From Phyllobacterium phragmitis (GTDB lineage: Bacteria; Pseudomonadota; Alphaproteobacteria; Rhizobiales; Rhizobiaceae), in NCBI RefSeq assembly GCF_002980495.1, contig NZ_PVBR01000004.1, positions 62,001 to 126,000 of the forward strand: DNA of 64,000 bases. Direction: 5' to 3'. The notes under the pieces are model-generated. The model searched no databases, was not told the DNA's origin, and saw nothing but the letters and a program-made list of their open reading frames with translations. The position numbers and the translations under genes were made by a program. Positions 19,924 to 30,509 of the stretch are shown in pieces. Each line of letters starts with the position of its first letter. Position 1 is the first letter of the stretch.

Positions 19924-21534
19924 TTATTCCGCAGCCGCCTCGCCTTCCAATTCTTCCGCAGCTTCTTCTTCGCCCTTTGCCAGATCCTCTTCGGTGATCC
20001 AGCCGCATTTCAGACGCGCTGCGAGAACCATTTGCTCGGCATCGGCACGCGAGACATCGTACGGCGTCAGCACGCCGGGATGATTGATGGTCTCGCCTTC
20101 CTTGCGCTCACGCCAGCCGGTCAGTTCGTCGACCGCATAACCGGCGAAATCCTCGACGGTCTTGACGCCGTCCTCACCGAGAGCGACCAGCATCGCCGAG
20201 GTGATGCCGGGCAATTCGCGCAGCTCGTCCTCGACACCAAGCTCCTTGCGGCGCTCGTCGCGCTCGCCCTCGATGCGATCGAGATATTCCTTGGCGCGCT
20301 CCTGAAGTTCGCTTGCCGTATCTTCGTCGAAACCGTCGATAGATGCAATGTCATCGGATTCGACAAAGGCGATTTCCTCGACAGAGGCAAAACCTTCCGA
20401 GGCCAGCACCTGGCCGACCATTTCGTCGACATTGAGCGCGTCCATGAAGAGATTCGAACGCTCAAGGAATTCCTTCTGGCGACGCTCGGATTCTTCCTGC
20501 TCCGTCAGAATATCGATGTCCCAGCCGGTGAGCTGCGAAGCGAGGCGGACATTCTGTCCGCGACGACCGATGGCAAGTGATAATTGGTCATCGGGGACGA
20601 CAACTTCAATACGCTCGGCGTCCTCATCGAGCACAACCTTGGCCACTTCGGCGGGCTGAAGGGCATTGACGATGAAGGATGCCGCGTCGGGCGACCATGG
20701 AATGATGTCGATCTTCTCGCCCTGCAGCTCGGCGACCACCGCCTGAACGCGCGAGCCGCGCATGCCGACGCAGGCGCCGACCGGGTCGATCAAGGCATCG
20801 CGCGAAATCACCGCGATCTTGGCGCGCGAGCCCGGATCACGGGCAACCGACTTGATCTCGATGATGCCGTCGTAGATTTCAGGCACTTCCATAGTGAACA
20901 GCTTCGCCATGAACTGCGGATGGGTGCGCGACAGGAAAATCTGCGGTCCGCGCTGCTCGCGGCGCACATCATAGACATAGGCGCGGATGCGGTCGCCATA
21001 GCGGAACGCCTCGCGCGGGATCAGCTCGTCGCGGCGCACGATGGCCTCGCCACGCCCGAGATCGACGATGACATTGCCATATTCGACGCGCTTGACCGAG
21101 CCGTTGATGATCTCGCCGACGCGATCCTTATATTCGTCATACTGCCGATCGCGCTCGGCTTCGCGCACCTTCTGCACGATGACCTGCTTGGCCGACTGCG
21201 CTGCGATGCGGCCGAAATCCATCGGCGGAAGCTGGTCGGCAATGAAATCGCCGACCAGCGCATCGGGATTGCGCTCGCGGGCTACATCGAGCGACACCTG
21301 CGTCGTATAATCCTCGACGGTCTCCACGACTTCGAGAAGGCGCTGCAGCTTGATTTCGCCGGTCTTGGCGTTGATGTCGGCGCGAATGTTGGTTTCCTGG
21401 CCGTAGCGCGAACGCGCCGCCTTCTGGATGGCGTCGGCCATCGCCGCGATGACGATCTCGCGGTCGATCGACTTCTCGCGTGCGACCGCATCGGCGATCT
21501 GCAGAAGCTCTAGCCTGTTTGCACTGACTGCCAT
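19924..21534 (-). CDS. nusA: Transcription termination/antitermination factor NusA
   Basis: A 536-residue NusA: N-terminal RNA polymerase-binding domain, S1 domain ([21 protein letters not shown]), KH1 ([15 protein letters not shown]), KH2 ([16 protein letters not shown]), then two C-terminal helix-hairpin-helix-like repeats and an acidic tail ([15 protein letters not shown]). The start has an AAGGAGAG site five bases away. It modulates pausing, termination and rRNA antitermination. It follows rimP by about 54 bases. Confidence 0.96.
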   Translation of the reverse strand: MAVSANRLELLQIADAVAREKSIDREIVIAAMADAIQKAARSRYGQETNIRADINAKTGEIKLQRLLEVVETVEDYTTQVSLDVARERNPDALVGDFIADQLPPMDFGRIAAQSAKQVIVQKVREAERDRQYDEYKDRVGEIINGSVKRVEYGNVIVDLGRGEAIVRRDELIPREAFRYGDRIRAYVYDVRREQRGPQIFLSRTHPQFMAKLFTMEVPEIYDGIIEIKSVARDPGSRAKIAVISRDALIDPVGACVGMRGSRVQAVVAELQGEKIDIIPWSPDAASFIVNALQPAEVAKVVLDEDAERIEVVVPDDQLSLAIGRRGQNVRLASQLTGWDIDILTEQEESERRQKEFLERSNLFMDALNVDEMVGQVLASEGFASVEEIAFVESDDIASIDGFDEDTASELQERAKEYLDRIEGERDERRKELGVEDELRELPGITSAMLVALGEDGVKTVEDFAGYAVDELTGWRERKEGETINHPGVLTPYDVSRADAEQMVLAARLKCGWITEEDLAKGEEEAAEELEGEAAAE

Positions 21535-21588
21535 AACTCTCTCCTTGGTATCACGCCGCGATTTCTTTCATCGCCGGGCGCATAAAGA

Positions 21589-22296
21589 TCAATTGTCTTT
21601 CGCGTCGCCTTCGCCAGCGCCGGCTTCATCCGGGCCGGTTTCGACGGCTTCATCTTGCAGCGTTCCCGCGCCGTCATCGGCTATGCGGCCCTCGCGCAGC
21701 GCCTTGTCCTTGCGCAGCGCATCGCGGATCAGATCGTCGGTCAGGATCAGCCGCGCATCGGAAAGCAGGTCCAAGGGAATGCGCACGACGGGATCGTCGC
21801 CATAGCTCGCCTGATCGCTTTCGATGGTGACATTCTCGTCGTCGACCGCCGCGATGCGGCCACGGAATTTCTTGCGGCCATTGTGGATGAGCGAGGTTTC
21901 GACCTTGGCGATATGGCCCTGCCAGTCGGAGAAATCCGATTTGCGGACCAGAGGCCGATCGATACCGGGCGACGACACCTCCAGATGATATTTGCGGTCG
22001 ATCGGATCCTCGACATCGAGGACCGGCGATACCGTGCGGCTGACAAGCTCGCAATCCTCGACCGTCATCGTGCCATCGAAGCGCTCGGCCATGATCTGCA
22101 ACGTCAGACCGTTGAGGCCCGAAAGCCTGACCCGCACCAGGCGAAAGCCCAGCGCTTCCAGCACCGGCTCGATGATGCCGGCGACACGTGCGTCTACGCC
22201 GGTTTCGCGGATGATCCGCTCGTCACCGGCGGGCGCTCCATCATCGTGAAGCTTTGCAGCCTTTTCCGTCACCCGGACCCATTCCCTTTTTTGCAT
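21589..22296 (-). CDS. rimP: Ribosome maturation factor RimP
   Basis: A 235-residue RimP with [33 protein letters not shown] and [20 protein letters not shown], needed for 30S assembly. The C-terminal 50 residues are acidic and poorly conserved. It is the first gene of the minus-strand block running to pnp. ATG 22296 has no clear ribosome site; GTG 22272 has AGGGA about 11 bases upstream and may be the real start. Confidence 0.93.
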   Translation of the reverse strand: MQKREWVRVTEKAAKLHDDGAPAGDERIIRETGVDARVAGIIEPVLEALGFRLVRVRLSGLNGLTLQIMAERFDGTMTVEDCELVSRTVSPVLDVEDPIDRKYHLEVSSPGIDRPLVRKSDFSDWQGHIAKVETSLIHNGRKKFRGRIAAVDDENVTIESDQASYGDDPVVRIPLDLLSDARLILTDDLIRDALRKDKALREGRIADDGAGTLQDEAVETGPDEAGAGEGDAKDN

Positions 22297-22607
22297 GACA
22301 GGCCGTCAGGTAACAAAAAAGAGCGGGACCGGTCGGACCCACTCTTGTTCTAACGACCAAGAATTTGAACTTCATATACCCGATTGGGCAAGGATTTTCA
22401 AGGGCCGGACCGGAGAACATGTCCGTCGGGGAGCGGCTTGGCATATTTCTGAAAAATCGAACGATCGTTGGTTGAAAATTCGTTAGCAGGGCAATGCGCG
22501 CCACGCATAGCAGCCCTGCCATATGCGCCCTGCTATTTCCGGGGCAATGCGCCTATTTATATTGCAGCGCACCATAGTGATGAAAATGGGCGAAAAGGAT
22601 CAAGATC
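22297..22607. other. Divergent intergenic region, rimP and small ORF promoters
   Basis: It separates rimP (minus) from the small ORF (plus). Toward the plus-strand side there is a repeated GCAATGCGC/GCAGGGC pattern with partial dyad symmetry (about 22487-22520) and AT-rich sequence ATTTATATTG at 22554-22563 before the small ORF. I see no gene. A promoter is expected on each side but none can be fixed with confidence. Confidence 0.5.
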
Positions 22608-22772
22608 ATGACATATAAGAATATGCCTGCCCGGATCACCGGCTTCCTCAGTATTTTTGCCAGCTCCATTGCTGTTGCTTCCGCGACCCGTGAAGGCCGG
22701 CAGCCGCATGCGCGCGATCTACTGGTGCTCGGCATCGAGCCTTCGCAGTTCCGCAAGATCCGCCAGAGCTAA
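22608..22772 (+). CDS. Small ORF of 54 codons, weak resemblance to DUF1127 C-terminus
   Basis: The frame starts MTYKNMPARITGFLSIF and ends LGIEPSQFRKIRQS. An AAGGA ribosome site sits eight bases before the ATG, at optimal spacing. It has an N-terminal hydrophobic helix (ITGFLSIFASSIAVASA) and a short C-terminal unit, ARDLLVLGIEPSQF, that recalls the RDLxxLGI core at the end of DUF1127 proteins. Small proteins of this sort are common in Rhizobiales. The assignment is pattern-based; no function is claimed. Confidence 0.55.
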   Translation: MTYKNMPARITGFLSIFASSIAVASATREGRQPHARDLLVLGIEPSQFRKIRQS

Positions 22773-22836
22773 AATCCAGGCTCATATCGGAGCCAATACC
22801 CGGTACGACCCGGCGCAAGGGCATTACAGCATCGGC

Positions 22837-22930
22837 CCGAAAATCGGAATCGATTTTCGGAAAGCACGATGCGTAGATTCAAAGGCTTGAGACGCGTCCT
22901 TTGTACGTCCAATTGGACACACGGCGCTCT
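22837..22930. repeat. Palindromic element with two hairpins
   Basis: CCGAAAATCG and CGATTTTCGG (22837-22846 and 22851-22860) are an exact 10-base inverted pair with a four-base loop. A second dyad surrounds GTCCAATTGGAC (22906-22917). Similar paired hairpins occur widely between genes in Rhizobiales, in my recollection. It lies between the small ORF and the tctA remnant. Confidence 0.6.
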
Positions 22931-22952
22931 AATGGCTGCGGCGACGAGACGA

Positions 22953-23340
22953 TCAGTCTTCGTCAGCCGCCAATTGCGTTAGCAATCCGCCCTTGCCGCG
23001 TGAGCGCAGGACCAGCGGCACGATCACGGACGCAGAGCAGCAAGCAACAGCAGAATGACGGCGATCGGCGATTGCACCAGAACGGTCGGGCCTCCCCGGC
23101 TGATCGATAAAGCACGCCGTAATTGCTGTTCCGCCATCGGCCCCAGGATGAGCCCGACGACCACCGGTGCTATGAGATAGCCCATCAATCCAAAGACGAG
23201 CAGCATCCCCAGTTCGAATGTCGACGGATTGGCGCCGATGGTGCCGAGCGTCGCGAAAACGAGAATACCGGCGTAGAGCCATGGCGCGGGATCGACAGCA
23301 TCCACGAAAGGGAAGAAAGGCTGCCTGCCGATCCGCGAAT
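22953..23340 (-). pseudogene. Remnant of a TctA-family transporter gene (3' end only)
   Basis: Two minus-strand frames together read like the C-terminus of a tripartite tricarboxylate transporter large subunit. One frame (about 23330-23040) gives NPSTFELGMLLVFGLMGYL, then LGPMAEQQLRRALSISRGG and SPIAVILLLLAAL. The last residues (VPLVLRSRGKGG to the stop) continue in another frame, so there is a frameshift near 23030. The segment between GY and IAPVVVG is shorter than in TctA proteins. About 400 upstream residues are missing, the frame has no start, and it runs up to trmB. No TctB or TctC gene is nearby. Confidence 0.72.
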
Positions 23341-23342
23341 GC

Positions 23343-24044
23343 TCAAAGACGGAGAAATGTGAGATAGGCGGCGCGTCGTTCCTCACGGATGGCCTTCGCC
23401 TCGTAGCGCGTGCCGGGCCATGCCTCATAAGGCGTGTGCCAATCGGCCGACGAGGAGGCCCGCCATTCGAAGGCATCGTGTTTGCGGCAGTGCAGAAGCG
23501 TCCAGTTGACGTAGGACTCGATATCGGAGGCAAAACGGAAACGGCCGCCCGGTTTCAGAACACGGGCGAAACGGTCCAGGTTTTTGCTGCTGACGAAACG
23601 GCGTTTCCAGTGGCGCTTCTTCGGCCACGGATCGGGATAGAAAAGATCGATGCCGTCAAGCGAGGCTGACGGCAGCCAATCGAGGACCAGCGTCGCATCC
23701 TCATCATAAAGGCGCAGATTGGCGAGCGGTTGTTCCTTCAGCGCGGCGAGGAGCTTGGCCATGCCGTTGACGAAGGGTTCGACACCGATGAAGCCCGCCT
23801 TGGGAAAGCGCCCCGCCTCATGCAGGAGATGCTCGCCGCCGCCGAACCCGATCTCGAGCCGCACGCCCTCGACCGGAACGCCGAAAAGCTGGCGCAGATC
23901 GGCCGGTGCGGGCGATGCGAGATCGAGCCGCAGGCGCGGCAGAAGATCATCACGGGTGGCGCGCTGCAGCGGCCGCAAAGGCTTGCCGTGACGGCGACCG
24001 AAGAAAGCTTCGGTCGCGCGCTTGCGGCGGGGCTCATCCGTCAT
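23343..24044 (-). CDS. trmB: tRNA (guanine-N7)-methyltransferase TrmB
   Basis: A 233-residue enzyme with SAM motif I ([12 protein letters not shown]) and the signature [18 protein letters not shown]. It makes m7G46 in tRNA. ATG 24044 ([18 protein letters not shown]) matches the family; a longer open frame to 24644 merely reads through metK in another frame. It begins nine bases after metK and is probably co-transcribed with it. Confidence 0.94.
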   Translation of the reverse strand: MTDEPRRKRATEAFFGRRHGKPLRPLQRATRDDLLPRLRLDLASPAPADLRQLFGVPVEGVRLEIGFGGGEHLLHEAGRFPKAGFIGVEPFVNGMAKLLAALKEQPLANLRLYDEDATLVLDWLPSASLDGIDLFYPDPWPKKRHWKRRFVSSKNLDRFARVLKPGGRFRFASDIESYVNWTLLHCRKHDAFEWRASSSADWHTPYEAWPGTRYEAKAIREERRAAYLTFLRL

Positions 24045-24052
24045 GACAGGTT

Positions 24053-25324
24053 TCAGGCCGCGATGGCGAGCGTGGCCCGGAGCGCCTTGGCCAGATCGGT
24101 CCTCTCCCAGGAGAAGGAACCATCGCGCCCCGGCTTGCGGCCGAAATGGCCATAGGCCGAGGTTCTTGCGTAGATGGGCCTGTTGAGATCGAGGTGCTTG
24201 CGGATGCCGGATGGCGAGAGGTCCATGACCTGGCGCAAAGCATCCTCCACCGTCGCTTCCAGCACCTTGCCGGTACCATGCAGATCGACATAGACCGACA
24301 GCGGCTGCGCAACGCCGATGGCATAGGCAAGCTGAATGGTGCAGCGGTCGGCAAGACCGGCGGCGACCACATTCTTGGCGAGATAGCGCGCGGCATAAGC
24401 GGCCGAACGATCGACCTTGGTGGTATCCTTGCCCGAGAATGCGCCGCCGCCATGCGGGGCCGCGCCGCCATAGGTATCCACGATGATCTTGCGCCCGGTC
24501 AGGCCTGCATCGCCGTCCGGTCCGCCGATGACGAACTTGCCCGTCGGGTTGATGTACCAGTTGCAGTTCGTGGCAATGGGAAGATCGCCCAGCGCCTGGA
24601 GGATATAGGGCTCGACGACCTGGCGTACCTTCTTCGAATCCCAATCGGGATCGAGATGCTGTGTCGATAGCACGATCTGCGTAACCTCGGCGGCCTTGCC
24701 GTCGATATAGTGCACGGTCACCTGGCTCTTGGCATCGGGACCAAGCTTGCCGGCATCGCCTTCGCCCTTATGGCGGGCATCGGCGAGCAGTTCCAGGATC
24801 TTGTGGGAATAATAGATCGGCGCGGGCATGAGATCCGGCGTCTCGCGGCAGGCATAGCCGAACATGATGCCCTGGTCGCCCGCACCTTCTTCGCCCTGCC
24901 GGTCAGCGGCATTGTCGACGCCCTGCGCGATATCGGCGGATTGCGAATGCAGAAGTACGTCGATCTTGGCCGTCTTCCAATGGAAACCGTCCTGCTCATA
25001 GCCGATGTCACGGATAGCGCGGCGGGCGGCGGAACGGAAGCGGGAAGGGTTGATCAGCGGATGGCCGTTGGCATCCTTCACGATATTGCCCTCTTTGTCC
25101 TTCTTCAAAAGCGTATCGGGAACGCGGACTTCGCCGGCAATGACGACGCGGTTGGTCGTCGCCAGCGTTTCACAGGCGATACGGACCGACCAGGGATCGA
25201 CGCCCGTCTTGCGCGCCTCCTTGTAGATCATGTCGACGATTTCATCGGAGATGCGGTCGCAAACCTTGTCCGGATGGCCTTCGGATACTGATTCGCTGGT
25301 GAAGAGATAAGAACTGCGTGGCAC
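24053..25324 (-). CDS. metK: S-adenosylmethionine synthetase MetK
   Basis: A 423-residue enzyme with [28 protein letters not shown] and [19 protein letters not shown], all core MetK motifs. It makes SAM from methionine and ATP. I take GTG 25324 (encoding the V in [12 protein letters not shown]) as start because an AAGAGGGG site lies six bases away and the length matches family members; an ATG 33 codons upstream (25423) would add a nonconserved tail. An inverted repeat at 25346-25365 lies just upstream of the ribosome site. The order XRE regulator-metK-trmB is common in Rhizobiales. Confidence 0.95.
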   Translation of the reverse strand: MPRSSYLFTSESVSEGHPDKVCDRISDEIVDMIYKEARKTGVDPWSVRIACETLATTNRVVIAGEVRVPDTLLKKDKEGNIVKDANGHPLINPSRFRSAARRAIRDIGYEQDGFHWKTAKIDVLLHSQSADIAQGVDNAADRQGEEGAGDQGIMFGYACRETPDLMPAPIYYSHKILELLADARHKGEGDAGKLGPDAKSQVTVHYIDGKAAEVTQIVLSTQHLDPDWDSKKVRQVVEPYILQALGDLPIATNCNWYINPTGKFVIGGPDGDAGLTGRKIIVDTYGGAAPHGGGAFSGKDTTKVDRSAAYAARYLAKNVVAAGLADRCTIQLAYAIGVAQPLSVYVDLHGTGKVLEATVEDALRQVMDLSPSGIRKHLDLNRPIYARTSAYGHFGRKPGRDGSFSWERTDLAKALRATLAIAA

Positions 25325-25345
25325 GGGGAACCCCTCTTGAAAGTC

Positions 25346-25365
25346 CTGCGGAAAATATTCCGCAG
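25346..25365 (-). promoter_or_regulatory. Hairpin in the metK leader
   Basis: CTGCGGAA and TTCCGCAG form an exact eight-base stem with a four-base AT loop, ending a few bases from the metK ribosome site. It could affect translation or mark a leader terminator-like structure. No SAM riboswitch consensus was recognised. Confidence 0.45.
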
Positions 25366-25481
25366 ATAGAATGATGACCGGAACGGCCAGCATGTCTTTG
25401 CCAATATAGGCGGGAACCGTCAATGGAGATTCGTTTTGGAGGGGTGCAGATCGGAGGAATTTTCATTCCCCGAAACCACAA

Positions 25482-25895
25482 TCACTCACTGTCGCTGGCC
25501 AGCGATTTCACGAGATCTATGATCTTGCGCCTTACCTTGGGGTCGGAAATCTTAGTGAAGGAGCGGGTCAGTTGCACCCCTTCATTGCTGTTGAGGAAAT
25601 CGACGACATAGGTCGCCTCATTGTCCTCGCCAAAACTTCCCGTCCCCGGAAGGCCGGTGCCCGGCGCGTCTTCGAAAAAGAACGACACAGGAACATTCAG
25701 GATTGCCGAAATCGCCTGGAGACGGCTCGCTCCCACGCGGTTCGTCCCCTTTTCGTATTTCTGGATCTGCTGAAACGTGATCCCGAGGCTTTCTCCCAGT
25801 TTTTCCTGACTGAGGCCCAGCATGTTCCGTCGTAAGCGGATGCGGCTTCCGACATGAACATCGATGGGATTAGGTTTCTTCTTGTTCTCAGTCAT
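25482..25895 (-). CDS. XRE-family helix-turn-helix regulator
   Basis: A 137-residue protein. Residues of about 14-70 form a Cro/C1 helix-turn-helix (RLRRNMLGLSQEKLGESLG, then FQQIQKYEKGTNRVGASRL). The C-terminal half (DNEATYVVDFLNSNEGVQLT) is a small domain seen in Rhizobiales paralogues. It starts at 25895 (MTENKKKPNPIDVH), the conserved opening. The conserved position between lnt and metK has no proven role; it may regulate metK or itself. Confidence 0.85.
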   Translation of the reverse strand: MTENKKKPNPIDVHVGSRIRLRRNMLGLSQEKLGESLGITFQQIQKYEKGTNRVGASRLQAISAILNVPVSFFFEDAPGTGLPGTGSFGEDNEATYVVDFLNSNEGVQLTRSFTKISDPKVRRKIIDLVKSLASDSE

Positions 25896-26041
25896 TAATG
25901 GTTGCTCCTCGCCGATGCGAGCTTTCGGCATCATCTGTCCTGCGGCGAACAGGTCAAAATACTACTGTCTGGGAGGTAGTCGGACAAATGAAATTTGGAA
26001 CATTTGTCGCGGGCGCATAACATAGTATCAAATATGTGATG

Positions 26042-27673
26042 TCAATCGAAACGCCAACGGGATAACACTTCAAAACCCCCGGAAATCGCCAGCAAGAGTA
26101 TTAAAATCGCCCATGTTTGCGGCGGCCCTGGAGGTGTGCCCCAAAACGGGTCAACTCCTGACGGTAGGGAAGCATCGATGTCGCCCACCGCGTTGAGCGC
26201 AAGGCCGTCAGTGATTCGACCAAAGGGGTCGACGATCCCCGACAAACCATTGTTGGCGGCCCTTATCAGAGGCAATCCCTGCTCCACCGCACGCAGCTGC
26301 GCCTGCCGGAAATGCTGATATGGTCCGGGCGTGTTTCCGTACCAGGCATCGTTCGTCACATTGAGGATCGCGGCAGCTTTCGGGCCGGTATAGGCGAGCT
26401 CGGAGGGGAAGATCGCCTCGTAACAAATGAGCGGCAAAAAGGCCAGATCATCATTCACCCGTAGCGAACGGCGGCTCGCCCCCATCGTGAAACCGCCGGG
26501 CATCTCGGCCACTTCCTGAAGCCCCAGTCCGCGCAGCCATTTTTCCAGGGGCAGATACTCGCCGAAGGGCACGAGATGCACCTTGTCGACCGCATCGATG
26601 ATCTCGCCCCTATCGTTGATGGCGACGATGGAATTGTAATAGAGCGGCCCGGTACCGCCCGCGCCCGTCTCCTCGCGCACGGCGCCTGCAAGGAGCATCT
26701 GGCCATCCGACAAGGCTTCACCGATGCGCGACAGCGCCTCAGGCGTATCCGTCAATATGTAGGGGATGGAGGTTTCGGGCCAGATAATGACCGACGGTTT
26801 CGGCTCTCCCGGTCTGGGCGGCGCCTCGGTCAGCGCGATATGCTTGTCGAAGATCGCACGGCGGGCGGCATTGTCCCATTTGGCGCTCTGCGCGATCGAA
26901 GGCTGGACGATGCGCACGCGCAACCCGCCGGCAGCCTCATCGGCTGTCGAGGGTGCAGTGTGCAGGCGATAAAAGCCGAACCCGACATGGGCGGCGACAA
27001 GCAGCAGCGCGAGCGCCAGGCCCATCCGGCGATGCCGCTTGTCCGCCAGAAGGGCAGGCGAGGCGAAGACGAGGACGGCAAGCGCATTCATGGCGTAAAG
27101 GCCGATGACGGCATCGGACTGCATCAGGAGCGGGACGGGCATGGCCGCATAGCCGATGGCATTCCAGGGAAAACCCGTCATCACGAAGGAACGCAGCCAT
27201 TCGGCGATGCCGAAGCCGAAGGCCAGCGCGAAAATCCGGCCAAGCCCGTCGGACCAGAGGAGGCGGGCGATGAGGACGCCAAGCGCATAGAAGAAGGCGA
27301 GGAAGGCCGGCAGCCCCAGGATCGCCAGCGGCAGCGCCCAGGCGAAGTTCTGCGCATCGACCAGGAGCGCATTGCCGATCCACCAGAGCCCCGCGACGAA
27401 ATAACCGAAGCCGAACCACCAGCCGACGACGGCTGCAGGCAGCGCGCGCCTGAGCCAGCCGCCATCGGCCGTATCGACTGCGCCGTCGATCAGCCATACC
27501 AGAACCGGAAACGAAACCAGGCAGACGGCAAAAAAATCGTAAGGAGGAAGGGCAAGCGTCGCCAGGGCTCCAGCCAGAAAAGCTGCAAGCGCCCGTCGCC
27601 ATCCACTCAACAGTATGATCCTGCCAGCCAGCCGCCCGATCAATTCATATCCCCGAAATTCCCCTTGGATCAT
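26042..27673 (-). CDS. lnt: Apolipoprotein N-acyltransferase Lnt
   Basis: A 543-residue inner-membrane enzyme. The N-terminal half has about six to eight membrane segments; the C-terminal half is a periplasmic nitrilase domain with Glu in [10 protein letters not shown], Lys in [13 protein letters not shown] and Cys in [11 protein letters not shown]. It adds the third acyl chain to lipoproteins. ATG 27673 ([11 protein letters not shown]) is preferred over the upstream ATG at 27694. It is preceded by the CorC-like gene on the same strand, with about 70 bases between. Confidence 0.94.
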   Translation of the reverse strand: MIQGEFRGYELIGRLAGRIILLSGWRRALAAFLAGALATLALPPYDFFAVCLVSFPVLVWLIDGAVDTADGGWLRRALPAAVVGWWFGFGYFVAGLWWIGNALLVDAQNFAWALPLAILGLPAFLAFFYALGVLIARLLWSDGLGRIFALAFGFGIAEWLRSFVMTGFPWNAIGYAAMPVPLLMQSDAVIGLYAMNALAVLVFASPALLADKRHRRMGLALALLLVAAHVGFGFYRLHTAPSTADEAAGGLRVRIVQPSIAQSAKWDNAARRAIFDKHIALTEAPPRPGEPKPSVIIWPETSIPYILTDTPEALSRIGEALSDGQMLLAGAVREETGAGGTGPLYYNSIVAINDRGEIIDAVDKVHLVPFGEYLPLEKWLRGLGLQEVAEMPGGFTMGASRRSLRVNDDLAFLPLICYEAIFPSELAYTGPKAAAILNVTNDAWYGNTPGPYQHFRQAQLRAVEQGLPLIRAANNGLSGIVDPFGRITDGLALNAVGDIDASLPSGVDPFWGTPPGPPQTWAILILLLAISGGFEVLSRWRFD

Positions 27674-27743
27674 TTCTGATCGGGATGAAAACACTTAAAC
27701 AGCACGCTGTCTTCCGCCAAATCCTCGAAGCCAAAGCCTCTCG

Positions 27744-28874
27744 TCAACCCTCGGCGACGATGTCCTCGCTCTCCGCTTTCACCGGGCGGATCAGGCGGCG
27801 GCGGCGTTCAGCCGTGCGCAACGGCACGATGCGCACCTTGCGGATGCGGCGGGGGTCGGCTTCGAGCACATGGAATTCATAATCCGTCACCGCCTGGACC
27901 ACCTCACCGCGTATGGGAATACGGCCCAGCACCGAGAAGATCAGGCCGCCGACGGTATCGACATCCTCGCCATGTTCACCGACGACGAAGCTCGGGCCGA
28001 TCTTTTCGGCAAGTTCTTCGAGATCGGCACGGGCATCGACGATGAACACGCCGTCAGCCTCCTGGGCGATCATGACTTCCTCGTCGTCATGCTCGTCCTC
28101 GATATCGCCGACCACCATCTCGACGATATCTTCAAGCGACACCAGCCCGTCGGTGCCGCCATATTCGTCGATGACCAGCGCCATCTGGATCCGGCTTGCC
28201 TGCATCCGCGCCATAAGGTTGCTCGCCTGCATCGAAGGCGGCACGAACAGCACTTTTCGCATCAGGCTGAGTTCGCCGATGGTCTTGTCCAGATCGATGC
28301 GGCTCAGATCGAATTTCGATGCCTTGGACGCAACCTTGGCGCTGGATTTGGGCGCGGCCGCGCCATTCCGGCGCGGGGCGGCGGGACGGCGTCCGTTCTT
28401 CTGGCGGGCCAGGCGGGTGATATGGCTGAGCACGTCGCGGATATGGATCATGCCGCGCGGATCGTCGAGCGTATCGGAATAGACCGGCATGCGCGAATGG
28501 CCGGATTGCTCGAAAAGCTCCAGCGTTTCGCCGAGCGTCGTCGTGATCTCGATCGCCTCGATGTCGGAGCGCGGGATCATCACGTCCTCGACGCGGATCT
28601 CCTGCAGCCGCAGGATATTGTGCAGCATCGCGCGTTCTTCAGGCGAGAACGCCGCGTCGGTGCTCGCCTTGTCCGACAGCGCTTCGGCCAAATCCTTGCG
28701 AAGGGAACTAGCCTGCCGGGCACGAAGGAAGGGGAAAATGCCTGAAAGGAGGGAGCGCTTCTCGGCCGGTTGCGGCCGCTGCGTACTCTGCTCGTCGGCG
28801 TCGTTTGTCTGCGAAGCCTCGGATTTGGCGTCGGCGGCAGACGGAGGTTGGTCTGTCAGGTCAGGCATGGTCAA
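27744..28874 (-). CDS. CorC/HlyC-type CBS-domain protein
   Basis: A 376-residue soluble protein with two CBS domains ([16 protein letters not shown] at about 95 and [18 protein letters not shown] at about 235) and a C-terminal CorC/HlyC domain ([17 protein letters not shown]). It has no membrane segments, so it resembles E. coli YbeX/CorC, which sits next to ybeY and lnt and is tied to Mg/Co efflux and membrane or ribosome fitness. It overlaps ybeY by four bases, supporting an operon phoH-ybeY-corC-lnt. Confidence 0.9.
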   Translation of the reverse strand: MTMPDLTDQPPSAADAKSEASQTNDADEQSTQRPQPAEKRSLLSGIFPFLRARQASSLRKDLAEALSDKASTDAAFSPEERAMLHNILRLQEIRVEDVMIPRSDIEAIEITTTLGETLELFEQSGHSRMPVYSDTLDDPRGMIHIRDVLSHITRLARQKNGRRPAAPRRNGAAAPKSSAKVASKASKFDLSRIDLDKTIGELSLMRKVLFVPPSMQASNLMARMQASRIQMALVIDEYGGTDGLVSLEDIVEMVVGDIEDEHDDEEVMIAQEADGVFIVDARADLEELAEKIGPSFVVGEHGEDVDTVGGLIFSVLGRIPIRGEVVQAVTDYEFHVLEADPRRIRKVRIVPLRTAERRRRLIRPVKAESEDIVAEG

Positions 28875-29377
28875 TCGATTTCATCGTCTTTCTGCGATAC
28901 AGCATATGGATCGGGAATAGCAAGCGCTTCGAGAATCCTGCGCTCCCAACCCTCCATTTCCTCGGCCTCCCCGTCATCCTCATGGTCATAGCCAAGAAGA
29001 TGCAGGAAGCCGTGCACTACCAGATGTGTGAGATGGTGATCGAGCGGCTTTTTTTCCAGAGCCGCCTCACGCTCCACTGTTTCACGCGCGATGACAATAT
29101 CGCCGAGCATCGGCCCCGGCCTCGCGCCCGCCTTCACCGGAAAGGCCGGAAAGGAAAGCACATTGGTCGGCTTGTCCTTGCCGCGCCATTCGGCATTGAG
29201 CTTTTGGATCGAGGCATCGTCGGTGAAGACGATGCTCAGCTCCGTCTCCACATTTGCGGCATCCGGTGTGCTGAAGAGCGTCTTCCAGGCAACGGCGACG
29301 GCGCGATCGGCAAGCCGGTGCAGCGTCGCTTCGTCCGGCCAGCCTTCCGTCTCTATCAGGATATCGATATCGATCAA
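28871..29377 (-). CDS. ybeY: Endoribonuclease/rRNA maturation factor YbeY
   Basis: A 168-residue UPF0054 protein with the metal site [12 protein letters not shown] (three histidines), after the conserved VLSFPAFP stretch. It takes part in 16S rRNA 3'-end maturation and ribosome quality control. It is coupled to the CorC-like gene by a four-base overlap and follows phoH by about 58 bases. Confidence 0.94.
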   Translation of the reverse strand: MIDIDILIETEGWPDEATLHRLADRAVAVAWKTLFSTPDAANVETELSIVFTDDASIQKLNAEWRGKDKPTNVLSFPAFPVKAGARPGPMLGDIVIARETVEREAALEKKPLDHHLTHLVVHGFLHLLGYDHEDDGEAEEMEGWERRILEALAIPDPYAVSQKDDEID

Positions 29378-29435
29378 ATCGACCTGTCCCGCGAATGCCG
29401 GGCGTCAGATCTTCGCCCGGCAACGTTTTCGCCAA

Positions 29436-30464
<1,029 letters not shown>

Positions 30465-30509
30465 CCGGTTCTCCTCATGAATGGATATCAAGCATTGACC
30501 TATCTGTTC

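Noticed and set aside
24045-24644. N-terminal extension of TrmB into metK
   Set aside because: This part reads metK in another frame; the TrmB family starts at the ATG at 24044.
25325-25481. SAM riboswitch before metK
   Set aside because: A hairpin exists, but I could not match the SAM-I, SAM-II or SAM/SAH consensus.
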